64,000 bases of DNA from Pyropia yezoensis (taxonomy: Eukaryota > Rhodophyta > Bangiophyceae > Bangiales > Bangiaceae): positions 6,030,083 through 6,094,082 of the forward strand of contig CM020619.1 of the NCBI GenBank assembly GCA_009829735.1, in the 5' to 3' direction. Made by a program: the position numbers and the translations under genes. A model generated the notes under the pieces. That model was given only the letters and a program-made list of their open reading frames with translations. It did not search any database and was not told the DNA's origin. Shown piece by piece: positions 19,020 through 29,246 of the stretch. Every line of letters starts with the position of its first letter. Position 1 is the first letter of the stretch.

Positions 19020-19488
19020 TGTGGCAGTATTGACCCCCAGGTAGGGGGGCAACACGTGCCATGCAAGGGGCGGCAGGCCACTAGCCTGATCCGTTCCTCC
19101 CCCTGCATTTGGGTCCATATTCCCTAAGTTTAGGATAGTTAGCTTAGTAGTAAATCCAACTTGGATTTGAGGGTTTTCTGCATTTATCGTCTTGAATTTT
19201 CGTGTGGCCCGGTGGGCAGGTGCTGGGGTGGGAGATTCTGAGTGGCGAGATTCTGAGTGGACCCTGGGAGGATAAGGAGAGGGACAGCGGGGCTTGGCCC
19301 TGCGTCCCCGTCCCGACGAAGAAACTGTTGGACCACACACCATCCTCTTGTTTGTCCGTGGGGGGTTTGCCCCACAACAGGGACAGAGTGTGTGCGACTT
19401 GCACTTCTTCCGGTTCCCCCGACACGGGAGGCAGCCCTAGCACACCGCCCCAACTTGGGTGCCGTGTGTGCTAGTGGTTTTTGCCACA
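19020..19488 (+). repeat. Element 2 5' LTR
   Basis: 469 bp, TGTGGCA...TGCCACA. It differs from the 3' LTR (27928-28396) at five sites, all transitions. Confidence 0.95.
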
Positions 19489-19490
19489 TT

Positions 19491-19509
19491 TGGTGGAGCA
19501 GCAGGGGAC
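19491..19509 (+). other. Primer binding site of element 2
   Basis: TGGTGGAGCAGCAGGGGAC two bases after the 5' LTR, identical over 19 nt to the site in element 1 although the LTRs of the two elements are unrelated by eye. Confidence 0.8.
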
Positions 19510-19607
19510 AGAGGTAAACTTTACCTCCGGGTGCACCCGGGTGTAGGGGGCCCTCTGTCTCAGAGAAACGGTGGTCTTGGACCGTGTCATACGGATCGTC
19601 AGCCAAC

Positions 19608-21554
19608 ATGGCTAGCTCGGACCCCCCGTCGTCCGGGGAGTACACGGGTGACGCACGTACTTCAGTGCCTTTGAATACTGGTGAGACACAGGTGGGTTTA
19701 CCTGGGGTCGCAGAGGGACTAGAGGTCCCTCAAGCCAGCAGGACTGGAAGTACGGGCGGGCAACAGGCCACCCCGACTCAGTCGGGAGTTCACTCGGGTG
19801 ACACTTCTGATGTGGGTGGGCCGAAGTCTGGCCACCGTCTGGTATACTCAACGGGAACGTCCCAAGGGGTGAGGACTGTCCCCGCGGGTTTCACTCGGGT
19901 TGGAGCCAACTTTGGCTTGGAGTCGTCGCCAACTAGGCTTTCGGAGGACGGTGGACCTCCGTTGGTCGGCGATGGGCTCGCGCCCATGCCCCCGGTTGAG
20001 ACCCCTGAGGAACGTGGTTACCCCTCAGGTGGACTCCCGGAGGCGGACCGAGACTCAACTGGAGTCGTCAATCCACTCCTCGCGGAAACTGTCCGTCGGG
20101 AGGCGACCAATGTGTTGCGGCAGACTTTGCCGGACCTGGTGGTCACGATGACGAATACTATTCTGAATCAGATTGTGGCGAGTTTGCCAGATGGCCTTAA
20201 TGTCCAGACCGGATCAGGGCTTTGGAGCCCGCAGGCGCCGGGGGAAACTCTCCTCACGCCTACCTCGGGTCGCCCCGAACAGGGGGCGACACCTGTGACT
20301 CCCAACGAGGGAGCCACACCATACTCGGTGGGGCGTACGCCCTTCACGGGGGAGTTCCCCTCGGAAACGCCGGCGGCTACACCAAGCGCGCCGCGCCGGA
20401 CTACAGGCACTGATAGTGAACTTACCCCAGTGCCACAGCGGCTGTTCCCTCCACGTGAGGTGCCGCCCAAGATCCAGGTAGCCAACCCGGTCTACCAGAG
20501 GATCTTTGACTGTGAGACCTACGCCCTCCACAACAAGTCGGTGGCGTATGGTCCTGACCAGGCCCGAGCCATGGGCCGTGCCAAGAAGAATGCACTTCAT
20601 TCTTTTGGGCACAAAGCGGAGTGGGACGGAACTCCCCCCCTCCGTGTCTTTGAGTTTCTACGTCGTTTCACAAAAGCCTGTGACGACAATGCCATAAGTG
20701 AAGGCATGGCTTTTTACATGCTACAGGAGTTTACGAAGGGCGACCTACGGACAGAACTTATGTCCGTCATGCCCAGCTCCTCAAGTGGAGGCGCTGGGGA
20801 GGTGACGTCCTATTTGGAGCTCGTCAACTGGTTGTTGAGAGCCATGGTTGATGAGGCAGCGTTGGCTTCTAAAGTCGAGGAGTTTACGCAAGCCCATCAG
20901 GAAGAGGCGGAGGACGAGTTGTCCTTTGCGGAGCGAGTCCGTAAGCTCAACAATCTTTGTGGGTTTCTTCATCCACAAGCTGTGGTGAAGAGTCGGTTTG
21001 TGGAGGGACTCCATTGGTCAGTCCGGATGGAGACCCGGGAGCATAACACTGCCCGGGCGACCCTGGCCGAGTTGGCCAGGTTCGCCTATCGCAGAGGCGA
21101 GGCCTACCGCAAGTTGCGGGAGGAACAACGCCAGGAGCGTCAGGCCGAGTTGACCAAGGAACGGGAGGAGGCGCGCCAGGCCAGAGAGTTGAGAGAGGCA
21201 CGCCGAATCCGCAAGGAGAGGGTGGTAGCTGCCGTGGGAACTTCCCAGGGTATCCCTTCGTCTTCCCTAGTTGGAAAGACCCCTCCCGGAACGGACCATC
21301 GGTGTTGGAACTGCAACTCCGATGGTCACTGGGCATATGATTGCCCCAAGTTGAGTAAACGCATCCAACAACTTGTTAGGAATGCGAGTAAAAAGTCGGC
21401 TACGAACGAAGTACGTTCACGCCGCGAGGGTGGGTCTCGACCGGTCGTCGCGGTCGCCACACCCTCGGCGGAGGAGGCGGACACGTCGTCCTCGGACTCG
21501 TCGTCTTCCTCCCCGCCCTCAGATTCGGACGCCAAGTTGGCGGGAAACGAATGA
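19608..21554 (+). CDS. gag: Element 2 Gag
   Basis: About 648 residues from ATG 19608 (MASSDPPSSGEYTG); the open frame starts a few codons earlier without ATG. It has a Gly/Thr/Pro-rich disordered N-terminus, then a helical capsid region (FEFLRRFTKACDDNAISEGM ... FVEGLHWSVRMETREHNTAR) and a highly charged coiled-coil stretch at ~500-545 (EEQRQERQAELTKEREEARQ). One CCHC knuckle follows (CWNCNSDGHWAYDC), then an acidic Ser-rich tail. It ends AGNE-stop like Gag of element 1. No internal stop is seen, so Gag could still be made and act in trans even though pol is broken. Confidence 0.92.
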   Translation: MASSDPPSSGEYTGDARTSVPLNTGETQVGLPGVAEGLEVPQASRTGSTGGQQATPTQSGVHSGDTSDVGGPKSGHRLVYSTGTSQGVRTVPAGFTRVGANFGLESSPTRLSEDGGPPLVGDGLAPMPPVETPEERGYPSGGLPEADRDSTGVVNPLLAETVRREATNVLRQTLPDLVVTMTNTILNQIVASLPDGLNVQTGSGLWSPQAPGETLLTPTSGRPEQGATPVTPNEGATPYSVGRTPFTGEFPSETPAATPSAPRRTTGTDSELTPVPQRLFPPREVPPKIQVANPVYQRIFDCETYALHNKSVAYGPDQARAMGRAKKNALHSFGHKAEWDGTPPLRVFEFLRRFTKACDDNAISEGMAFYMLQEFTKGDLRTELMSVMPSSSSGGAGEVTSYLELVNWLLRAMVDEAALASKVEEFTQAHQEEAEDELSFAERVRKLNNLCGFLHPQAVVKSRFVEGLHWSVRMETREHNTARATLAELARFAYRRGEAYRKLREEQRQERQAELTKEREEARQARELREARRIRKERVVAAVGTSQGIPSSSLVGKTPPGTDHRCWNCNSDGHWAYDCPKLSKRIQQLVRNASKKSATNEVRSRREGGSRPVVAVATPSAEEADTSSSDSSSSSPPSDSDAKLAGNE

Positions 21555-21587
21555 CCGTTGGGGCTGGTCGTCCGAAGCTCACAACGG
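21542..21587 (+). promoter_or_regulatory. Putative -1 frameshift signal at gag/pol of element 2
   Basis: GGGAAAC at 21542-21548 is in phase with gag (GCG GGA AAC GAA TGA). After a 6-nt spacer, CCGTTG (21555-21560) pairs with CAACGG (21582-21587) around a 21-nt loop. The -1 frame runs openly into pol. The gag stop also overlaps a pol ATG (ATGA at 21551-21554), so stop-restart coupling is an alternative. Confidence 0.65.
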
Positions 21588-24500
21588 CAGCCTCGGCCAA
21601 GTGGGCCAGGAGGACGAACCAACCGTGCCGGATACTGCGGCGACCTAAGGGAGTCCGCCCACCTCGGGTAGGACTCCCCAAGAACGTAAACCCACGTCGG
21701 GTCATCGCGGTGCTGACGGGTGAGAACTTCCAGGTGGCTGGACGGGTGCAATTTGCCCCCGGCCGTGCATGCTGTACCCGTATCGTACTTGATACCGGGT
21801 CAGGAGCCTCCTTGATACGCAAGTCGCTATTACCAAAGGAGGTGAAGCTCCAACGCTGGAGGTCCAAAGCTGACCATATGATTGACATCAATGGTGGGGT
21901 ACTTCCCATCGTTGGTGCCGTGACCCTACCAACTAGGTTGGGGACCCATGAGGTCGACGTGACCTGTGGCATAGTTGAGAATATATCGGTACCCCTGCTT
22001 CTGGGTACCCCTTATGTTGTTACTCAAGTGCCTTTGATTTGTGGCCCTGAGTACTGGGTCAAGTTGATGAATGGGGAGACTATCCCCATCCTTGGTAAGG
22101 GAAAGTCTGTGGCTCCTGTGACAGTCTCACAGTCGACGCTTGTTTGTTCGGTGAGGGAAGGGTTTACTGCTACCCTGCGTTTAGCCCGCAAAGTCACGTT
22201 GCCCCCCAACTCGGTGGCACACGTTGATGTTGTAACTGATTTTACGGGGAACGGGTTGGTGCACCCTCACCCCCGTCTTGCTCGCAAGCACCAAGTGCAT
22301 GTTGCCCTTGGCACGATGGACTCCAAGGCCGGAGTCCCGTAGAGGATCCAGGTGATGAACCTGAGCCCGACGCCCAAGTACTTCAAGTCGGGAGCCAAGT
22401 TCGGCTATATCGACCAACACGAGGGACCGGTAGTAGCGGTCACCCTGAACGCGGGCGCAAGTAGCGACCCGAAGTCCGGAAAGGAGAAGCATCAAGCCAA
22501 GTCGGCCGCCTCTCCTCGACCCCATGTGAACATGGAGGGTGTCCCCCCCAGGTTGAGGGTTCAAGTTGAACGCCTCTTGGACCAATATCACAAGTTGTGG
22601 GATGGTCAATTGGGACTCATGAGAGCCACCCAACACCGGATCGAGTTGAAGCCCGGTGCACCCCCTATACGCCAACAACCGTATAGGGGAGGACCTCGTT
22701 CAAGGGCCCTCGTTAAGGAGCAAGTTGCTCGCATGGAGGCCCTCGATGTGATCGAGGCCAGCAACGCCGAGTGGGCGAGTCCGGTGGTTATCGTCCCCAA
22801 AGTTGATGGGACCCCCCGGTTTTGTATCGACTACCGTAAGCTCAACGAGAGCACGGTGAAGGACAGTTATCCCCTACCTAGGATGGATGACTGACTGGAC
22901 TCTCTGGGGGAGGCGAACGTGTTCTCTACCCTGGACTGTAACGCGGGGTACTGGCAAATTCCCATTGCCCCGGAGGACAGGCATAAAACCACCTTTACCT
23001 GTCACTGTGGTACCTACCAGTGCAAGCGTCTACCGTTTGGTCTGTGTAACGCGCCGGCAACTTTCCAGCGCGCTATGGACATGATTCTGGCCGGAGTACG
23101 GTGGCAGATCTGTCTTGTGTACCTAGACGATATCATTGTGTTCTCCCGAAGTCCGGAGGAACACATTGGCCATCTTGGCCAGGTGTTCAAGCTACTTGCT
23201 GACGCCGGTGTGTCACTGAAGGCGAGTAAGTACCACCTCTTTACTCAAGAGGTGGAGTACTTGGAACATGTTGTCCATCCGGGGCGTCTCAGTGTTAACG
23301 AGAAGAACTTGAGGGCCATTCGTAAGGCTCAGTACCCCCGGACCCAGACCCAGATGAGGAGCTTCCTCGGGATGTGTAACGTGTTCCGACGTTTCACCAA
23401 GGGCTTCGCCAAGGTGGCGAAGCCGTTGAATGAGCTAGTGAGCTGAACGCTACCGAAGAGCCTGCCTCCCCCAAGTCGGGTGGAGCAGGAATCCTTTGAG
23501 ACTCTTCGGGACCTTATGCTGAAGCCCCCTATCTTGGCTATTCCCAGGTTGGGAGGCCACTACATCCTGGATGTGGACGCTAGCTACGACCAACTTGGTT
23601 GTGTGTTGCTTCAGCAGCAGCCGGACAAGGAGCACTTGCCGGTAGGATACTTTAGTAAGGGGCTGAACTCGGCCGAGAAGAACTACGGAGTCACCGAGTT
23701 GGAAGGACTCGCAGTGGTGTGGGCGGTGACGTCACTTCGTCACTACCTGGAGGGTGAGAAGTTCCTCATCCGCTGTGACCACCGCGCGTTGCAGTTGATC
23801 TTTAAGACGGACTGTACGAACACTCGTCTCAACCGGTGGAGGGTGCGACTGGCACCCTTCAACTTTGACATTGAATACCGACCTGGCAGGCAACATGCCC
23901 TTGCCGACGGCCTCTCTCGGGTACCTACCGAGGGGCTGGACACTAACCCAGTCGATGAGGACATCCCCATCGTGGGGGTAGTCACGCGCTCGGGTCAGGC
24001 GTTGAACCCCGAGGCGCCAGGGAACAAGAAGTACTTGCCCCTGTCCCTGGACGAGGTGGTGAAGGCCCAGGCCGAGGATCCCTTCTGCAAGTCGCAGAGG
24101 GATATACTGGATACAGTGGTAGAGACGCGTTTCTTTCTGGGAGACGATGGCCTCCTCTTGAGGAGGGGGGTATTCCAGGGGACCGAACAACTTGTCGTCC
24201 CCGCATCCCTCAAGGACAGTATCCTTGAGAGGGAGCACAACGCTCCCACGGGTGGACACCTGGGGTCTAGTAAACTGTACCAGACCCTGAGGACCAGGTA
24301 CTACTGGCCGTCCATGGTGGTGGACATCTACAGTTGGGTGGCTGCCTGCACAAGTTGTGCACAGAATCGTCTGATGGAACGGCGGCCTACTACGGCTATG
24401 CTATTGTTCCCGGCCAAGGATCCCTTCGCCGCGTTGGCGATGGACATCCTTGGGCCACTGCCCGTGACCGAGGAGGGCAACCAGTACCTCCTGGTCATCT

Positions 24501-25534
24501 GTAACCGCTTCACGAAACTTACGCGAGCGATCCCACTGGCAGAGATCACGGCCATGTCGGTCGTGTCAGCCTTCCTAGATCACTGGGTTGCCGCGTATGG
24601 CATCCCAGATAGTACACTATCGGACAATGGACCGCAATTTGCGTCTGTACTGTTTCAGGGAGTGCTGGATATGTTTGGGGTTAAGGCAAACTATGCCACC
24701 CCCTACCACCCACAAACTAATGGGCAGGTGGAGCGCTTTAACAAAACTATTTTTAGGCAGCTGCGCCACTATGTGAGTGAGCACGTGAAGACGTGGGACC
24801 AATACATTTCTATCCTTACTACTGCCTACAATTCACAGGTTCACTCATCTACAGGGGAAGTACCCCTCGATTTTGTGACCCCCCGTCGCGTGCGGTCTAT
24901 TGCCGTGCGGCGGTCGCTCCCAACTAGGGAGGATGGTGGCAGTACGCCTACTCCTACTGAGAGTAAGGCGGAGTTCGCCGCTAGGCTTGAAAACCTCATC
25001 CCTAAAGTCAGGGCTGAGATGGACAAAGCACAAAAGCGCTACAAGCGTACCTTTGACAAAAAGGTGCGCAATGCTAAACATGTCCCCGAGCAGGGTGACG
25101 GGGTGCTGGTACACTCGCACACCCCAACTGGGGGTAAGCTGGTATTCCAGACGAAGGGACCGTACCAGGTCCTTCGTACTGATGGGCGGCGCTTCACCAT
25201 CGAAAGTGACTATGGGGTCCGCACAGTGAACGGACAGGACGTGGTCAAAGTTGCACCACCGCCTGCAGGCGACCCAGCTTGGGCGCGTGCTTTGGAAGCG
25301 TGGCGCCTCCCCTCACTGCCTGCGGCCAAACAGGGCCCGCAGGAGTACGTGTTCGATAAGTTCATCGACCACGGATGGGATGAAGACACTGACCGCCTCA
25401 TGTTGAGGGTGCGTTGGTTTGGCTACAAAGCCAAGGATGATACGTGGGAGTATGTGGAGGACCTTCCCGCTGAGAAGGTCCGGGCGTACTGTGCCCGGAA
25501 TGAGATAGACCCTAACAGCCCTCCCTCAACGTGA
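21551..25534 (+). pseudogene. pol: Element 2 Pol with three in-frame stops
   Basis: One unbroken frame apart from stops TAG 22340-22342, TGA 22892-22894 and TGA 23444-23446; no frameshift. Protease VLDTGSGASLI; reverse transcriptase [33 protein letters not shown]; RNase H ILDVDASYDQLG and DHRALQL; integrase with HNAPTGGHLG...CTSCAQNR zinc domain and D-D-E core (AMDILGPLP, LSDNGPQF, NGQVERFNKT); GPYQVL; chromodomain (LRVRWFGYKAKDDTWEYVED). The second stop replaces the Cys expected in MDDC-LDSLG (element 1: MDECIDSLG) and the third a Ser before TLPK. Functional Pol would need readthrough or help from another copy, so I call it a pseudogene. Confidence 0.88.
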
Positions 25535-25645
25535 GGGAAGGCCGAGCAACAGTGCCAAGAGAGTGCTTCAAGTCGAAGTGGTACGCAGAGTGGCTTTTAA
25601 CTACAGCCCTAACCCTCACACTCTCACAACAAAGGCAGCTACCAA
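25535..25645. other. Short spacer between convergent pol and aORF2 of element 2
   Basis: 111 bp between the pol stop and the stop of the antisense ORF. No palindromic array like that of element 1 is present, but the arrangement (3' ends converging) is the same. Confidence 0.6.
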
Positions 25646-27589
25646 CTAGGCACGCATGCTAGACTCTCCCACTCCACGGCCCTCGCCCTCACGTGGGGGC
25701 GAGCGGCGAGACCCACGCCGATAACGGTCTCCACTTGTTGGAGGGGGCGGCGGCTCCAAGTCGGAACCGTCGCGTCCCTCACGGTCGCGCAAGTGGCGCC
25801 GACCGTGGCCAGTCTTCTGCCTGGTCTTGCGCGCAAGTTTGCGACGCAGACGCTGGACAGACTCCGTCTCCGACGGGGTAGAGGACTCCGAAACGGAGTA
25901 AGACAACTCGTCGTCCGATACGGAAGGAGAGCGCCGCGAGTGTCGGCGACGACGGCGAGGAGGCGAGTATGCCCGGCTCGCGCGACGTTTGCCACGCCCA
26001 AGTGGGGCTGGCTGGGGCATAATAGCCCCAATGCGAGCCAACTCGGCTGTCATAAACTCCGCCACCGACTCGCAACTCGCGGTCGCCACTGCAGTACGAA
26101 CGCGCTCCTCAAGTTGAGGAGTCTCGGAACTCTGTAGGGTTGCGGTCGACGCGGCCAACCAGGAAATGGTGCGCACCAACGTGGTGATCATCATCTCTGA
26201 GGTTAGAGGCGTGGGCGGCAACACCAACTTGGGGTATACCGTCAGGAGGGTGGCCCCCAAGTTGGGGGACACCGGGGTGGAAGACTCCACGGCCACGCTG
26301 ATCGGGATGTTCCCGTGAGATTGGAAAGGAACAGGAGGAAGCGGAGGGGCCCGCCGAGGTGGCGGTACCCGGGTGTAACTGCGACCCCGACTTGGGGCCC
26401 CCGAAGTGGGTTGAGTCACATGGTCATCATAGGACGGCACGGCCATAACTATGGGCTTGTCTGGGGGTGGCGCAGTGTGGCGATCCACCCCCGGGGCATA
26501 CGGGTAGTCCCCGATGCCCAACCCCTCTCGTAGGACCACACGGCCGTCGTAAAGTTCACGAGCGACCCACACGAACTGGCGAAGTGCGCCATCGTCCTTG
26601 GGCCCACGAGTGGGGCGGCGCAACTTGTGCTCAATGCTCTCCCACTCGATGATCTTGTGGAGGCGGAGCATCTCCTCAAGTAGAGTGCGTTGTCCTGATG
26701 AGCACCCCTCAGCAACTAGCTGAGGGGTGAGCTGTTCCAAACCTTGGAGGAGCCGGAGGGGGAGATGCCAGAGCATCCCCCGCCGCTGAACACAGGACAC
26801 CCAGGTCGACATGACCTCGAGGAGCCACTGGGTGGCCAAGATGGCCCACACCAGGTGATCAGGGGCAGCCGTCAACATGACGGAGCCGAAGTGGTCAAGC
26901 AACCGTGGCAACAACGCCGGGAACCCGTAGGGGACCTCAACTTGAGGCCACCACTCGGGCTTCTTCGGATAGTACTGCTCCTTACTGGCAGCAGACTGTT
27001 GAGGAAACTCAATTTGAGCCGAGGTCACCAAGTAGGGACCTCGCCGGAAGTCTTTCTCCATCCGCACATCAAAGTGATGAGTGTGCGGATCGGCCTCGTG
27101 GAGGTACGGTGGGCGAGTTGCCACAGCGTCCCACGTGAAGGTCGGCAAGTCGCCGGGACCCGGGATAGTTCCCCCGCGGTCCACCATGGCCTTGGCACGC
27201 TGAACGTCCTCAACCTCCTCATCGTCCAGGAAGGCAAACTGGTCCATCCTGAAGCCGGCAGGGAACCCGACCCTACGGGGATACTTCTCCCGTAGGCGGT
27301 CCCATACCCGGCCCATCGCTTCGCCAAGTCGGCCACAGCGAAGAACAGTCAGCCCCTCCTCATAGAGAGGCCAAGCGGGGTAAAACCACCGCCCCAAGGC
27401 CTCACGCGGGACAACTTGTCCCGCCTCCGGGGGAGACCCCGCCGTCAACCAAAAGCCGGGTGACGCGGGAGTCCCTTCCCCCGGAGCGATCGCGGAGCCC
27501 CCGCCGGAAGCCCCGGCGGGTGCTGTTCCGTAGGAGGTGTCCTCCATGCGCTCGTCAAGAGAGTCCGTCTCCACTCCCGGAGTCGCCAT
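25646..27589 (-). CDS. Antisense accessory ORF of element 2 (aORF2), unknown function
   Basis: About 647 residues from ATG 27589 (MATPGVETDSLDERMED); the frame is open up to 27760. It reads opposite to gag-pol, between pol and the 3' LTR, as in element 1. It has an acidic/Gly-rich head and a folded region at ~80-360 including PPYLHEADPH, ALLPRLLDHFGSVM and QRRGMLWHLP. The order and spacing match the aORF1 core (PPYL, FGSV, QGRLFHLP). A Pro-rich linker and another helical segment follow (MMITTLVRTISWLAASTATL). The C-terminus is Arg/Ser-rich, resembling RS domains, and may bind RNA or act as a nuclear signal. No stop interrupts it, whereas pol of the same copy has three. Function unknown. Confidence 0.7.
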   Translation of the reverse strand: MATPGVETDSLDERMEDTSYGTAPAGASGGGSAIAPGEGTPASPGFWLTAGSPPEAGQVVPREALGRWFYPAWPLYEEGLTVLRCGRLGEAMGRVWDRLREKYPRRVGFPAGFRMDQFAFLDDEEVEDVQRAKAMVDRGGTIPGPGDLPTFTWDAVATRPPYLHEADPHTHHFDVRMEKDFRRGPYLVTSAQIEFPQQSAASKEQYYPKKPEWWPQVEVPYGFPALLPRLLDHFGSVMLTAAPDHLVWAILATQWLLEVMSTWVSCVQRRGMLWHLPLRLLQGLEQLTPQLVAEGCSSGQRTLLEEMLRLHKIIEWESIEHKLRRPTRGPKDDGALRQFVWVARELYDGRVVLREGLGIGDYPYAPGVDRHTAPPPDKPIVMAVPSYDDHVTQPTSGAPSRGRSYTRVPPPRRAPPLPPVPFQSHGNIPISVAVESSTPVSPNLGATLLTVYPKLVLPPTPLTSEMMITTLVRTISWLAASTATLQSSETPQLEERVRTAVATASCESVAEFMTAELARIGAIMPQPAPLGRGKRRASRAYSPPRRRRRHSRRSPSVSDDELSYSVSESSTPSETESVQRLRRKLARKTRQKTGHGRRHLRDREGRDGSDLEPPPPPTSGDRYRRGSRRSPPREGEGRGVGESSMRA

Positions 27590-27913
27590 GGCTCTCCCCA
27601 AGTTGGGGAGAGACGCTCTGGCTATCGCAGCACGAGACCCGCCTCGAGTTGAGGGGGACTCGGATCGTGGGTATACGGGTGGCCTCCCCAGCGTGGGGCG
27701 GCCCAGTGGAAGGTGAAGGGGAGGTGGTGGTGATGGTGAAGTGTGAACTGAGGAGAGCAAGCTGCCGAGTGGGCAAGCTTGAGGACAGGGGCGGTCAACG
27801 TGACCGCCTCCACATCCGTGTTACGTACTCGATGGGGGACAGCAAGTCGCGCCCCCAACGCCGAGACGTGCGTTTACGCACCCCCTCACAGGGCCGACCG
27901 GGTCGGTCGGAAC

Positions 27914-27927
27914 TGAGGAGAGGGGAG
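27914..27927 (+). other. Polypurine tract of element 2
   Basis: GAGGAGAGGGGAG directly precedes the 3' LTR start at 27928, the expected primer for plus-strand synthesis. Confidence 0.75.
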
Positions 27928-28396
27928 TGTGGCAGTATTGACCCCCAGGTAGGGGGGCAACACGTGCCATGCAAGGGGCGGCAGGCCACTAGCCTGATCC
28001 GTTCCTCCCCCTGCATTTGGGTCCATATTCCCTAAGTTTAGGATAGTTAGCTTAGTAGTAAATCCAACTTGGATTTGAGGGTTTTCTGCATTTATCGTCT
28101 TGAATTTTCGTGTAGCCCGGTGGGCAGGTGCTGGGGTGGGAGATTCTGAGTGGCGAGACTCTGAGTGGACCCTGGGGGGATAAGGGGAGGGACAGCGGGG
28201 CTTGGCCCTGCGTCCCCGTCCCGACGAAGAAACTGTTGGACCACACACCATCCTCTTGTTTGTCCGTGGGGGGTTTGCCCCACAACAGGGACAGAGTGCG
28301 TGCGACTTGCACTTCTTCCGGTTCCCCCGACACGGGAGGCAGCCCTAGCACACCGCCCCAACTTGGGTGCCGTGTGTGCTAGTGGTTTTTGCCACA
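27928..28396 (+). repeat. Element 2 3' LTR
   Basis: 469 bp, five transitions from the 5' LTR, followed by the GGTAC target duplicate at 28397-28401. Confidence 0.95.
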
Positions 28397-28401
28397 GGTA
28401 C

Positions 28402-29246
28402 CTGGCGTGGCTGCACACTCTGGCGGGGAGGCAGGCGCTCAGGACGCGCTGGGGGGTAATTCTGGGGGGGCGGAAGCACCCTCGCATACGCTGGCGGGCA
28501 AGAATACGGGTATCACTGGCAAGAAGGCTGTGAAGGCCAGGAAGGAGCCTGCGGGCGCGCAAGCAGGCCTCAAGGCCGTGCCAATGTCACCGCCCACTTC
28601 GCGCAGAGGGCGCACTGCAGCGACTTTGACAACATTGGAGGACTCGATTTTGGTTGCAGTTGCCGCCCCAGCGAGGCACGCTGTCGTCGAGACGACATGT
28701 GGCACTGACGCGGATGTGCCGACCGTATCTTCTGCTGGCTTGAAGGACGCTGAGAGAACGGCGGGCAGTGATGCTTCCGTTGCCAGAGGCGACACAGACG
28801 GCGGCGATCGTCAACGCACTCAAGGACAACGGCTTCCCGGTGCTCTTGCGGCCCCTGAGACTGCCCGTACCCTGCGCAGTGGAATGTCGCAGCAGCCAGG
28901 CGTGGGCAAGCATACGACATCCGGGGCTCGCTCCGCGCACTTTGACGCGAAGCTTCCAGACAGCGCCATGGAGCCCCGGTCGGGGAAGACTGGCAGTGCG
29001 TCCTCCGTTGCTGATCGACCTCAATCCCCGCGCTCCTCTCGGCCTGCAAAGAGGTCGGCGCCCACAAAGACGCAGACTGCACCGCCCAAGGGCACTGGAC
29101 GGGGCTTGACATCTGCCTCCGCACCTGTCGGCGGTGAGGTCAGCACATCCGTCGCAGGGAGAACCCGTAAGCGGCAAAAGGACGCCGAGTGTGCTTCTGA
29201 GGGAGAGCCTTCCTCTCCAATGAAGACCCGCCGTACGAAGAAATAG
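28402..29246 (+). pseudogene. Long Ala-rich host gene, 3' part
   Basis: Continues the frame cut at 19019: the first base of a Pro codon lies left of element 2 and the other two bases right of the target duplication. About 280 codons to the TAG at 29244, Ala/Ser/Thr-rich and ending in basic, probably nuclear-localising stretches (AGRTRKRQKD, KTRRTKK). No domain recognised. It has no promoter or ATG of its own near the left edge, so it is presumably dead unless driven from the LTR. Confidence 0.75.

Larger units (their letters stand above)
19020..28396 (+). mobile_element. Element 2: Ty3/Gypsy chromovirus with antisense ORF, inserted in a gene
   Basis: 9,377 bp with 469-bp LTRs (TGTGGCA...TGCCACA) and a perfect 5-bp target duplication GGTAC (19015-19019 and 28397-28401). 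Gag and pol read plus; an ORF of ~650 codons between pol and the 3' LTR reads minus. The two LTRs differ at five positions, all transitions, so the insertion is older than element 1. Pol has three in-frame stops, so this copy is probably not autonomous. The insertion lies inside a codon of the long Ala-rich gene. Confidence 0.95.

Noticed and set aside
22892..22894. Selenocysteine at the UGA that replaces a Cys in element 2 pol
   Set aside because: Two other stops (UAG and a UGA at a Ser position) break the same frame and no selenocysteine element is visible; ordinary decay is simpler.
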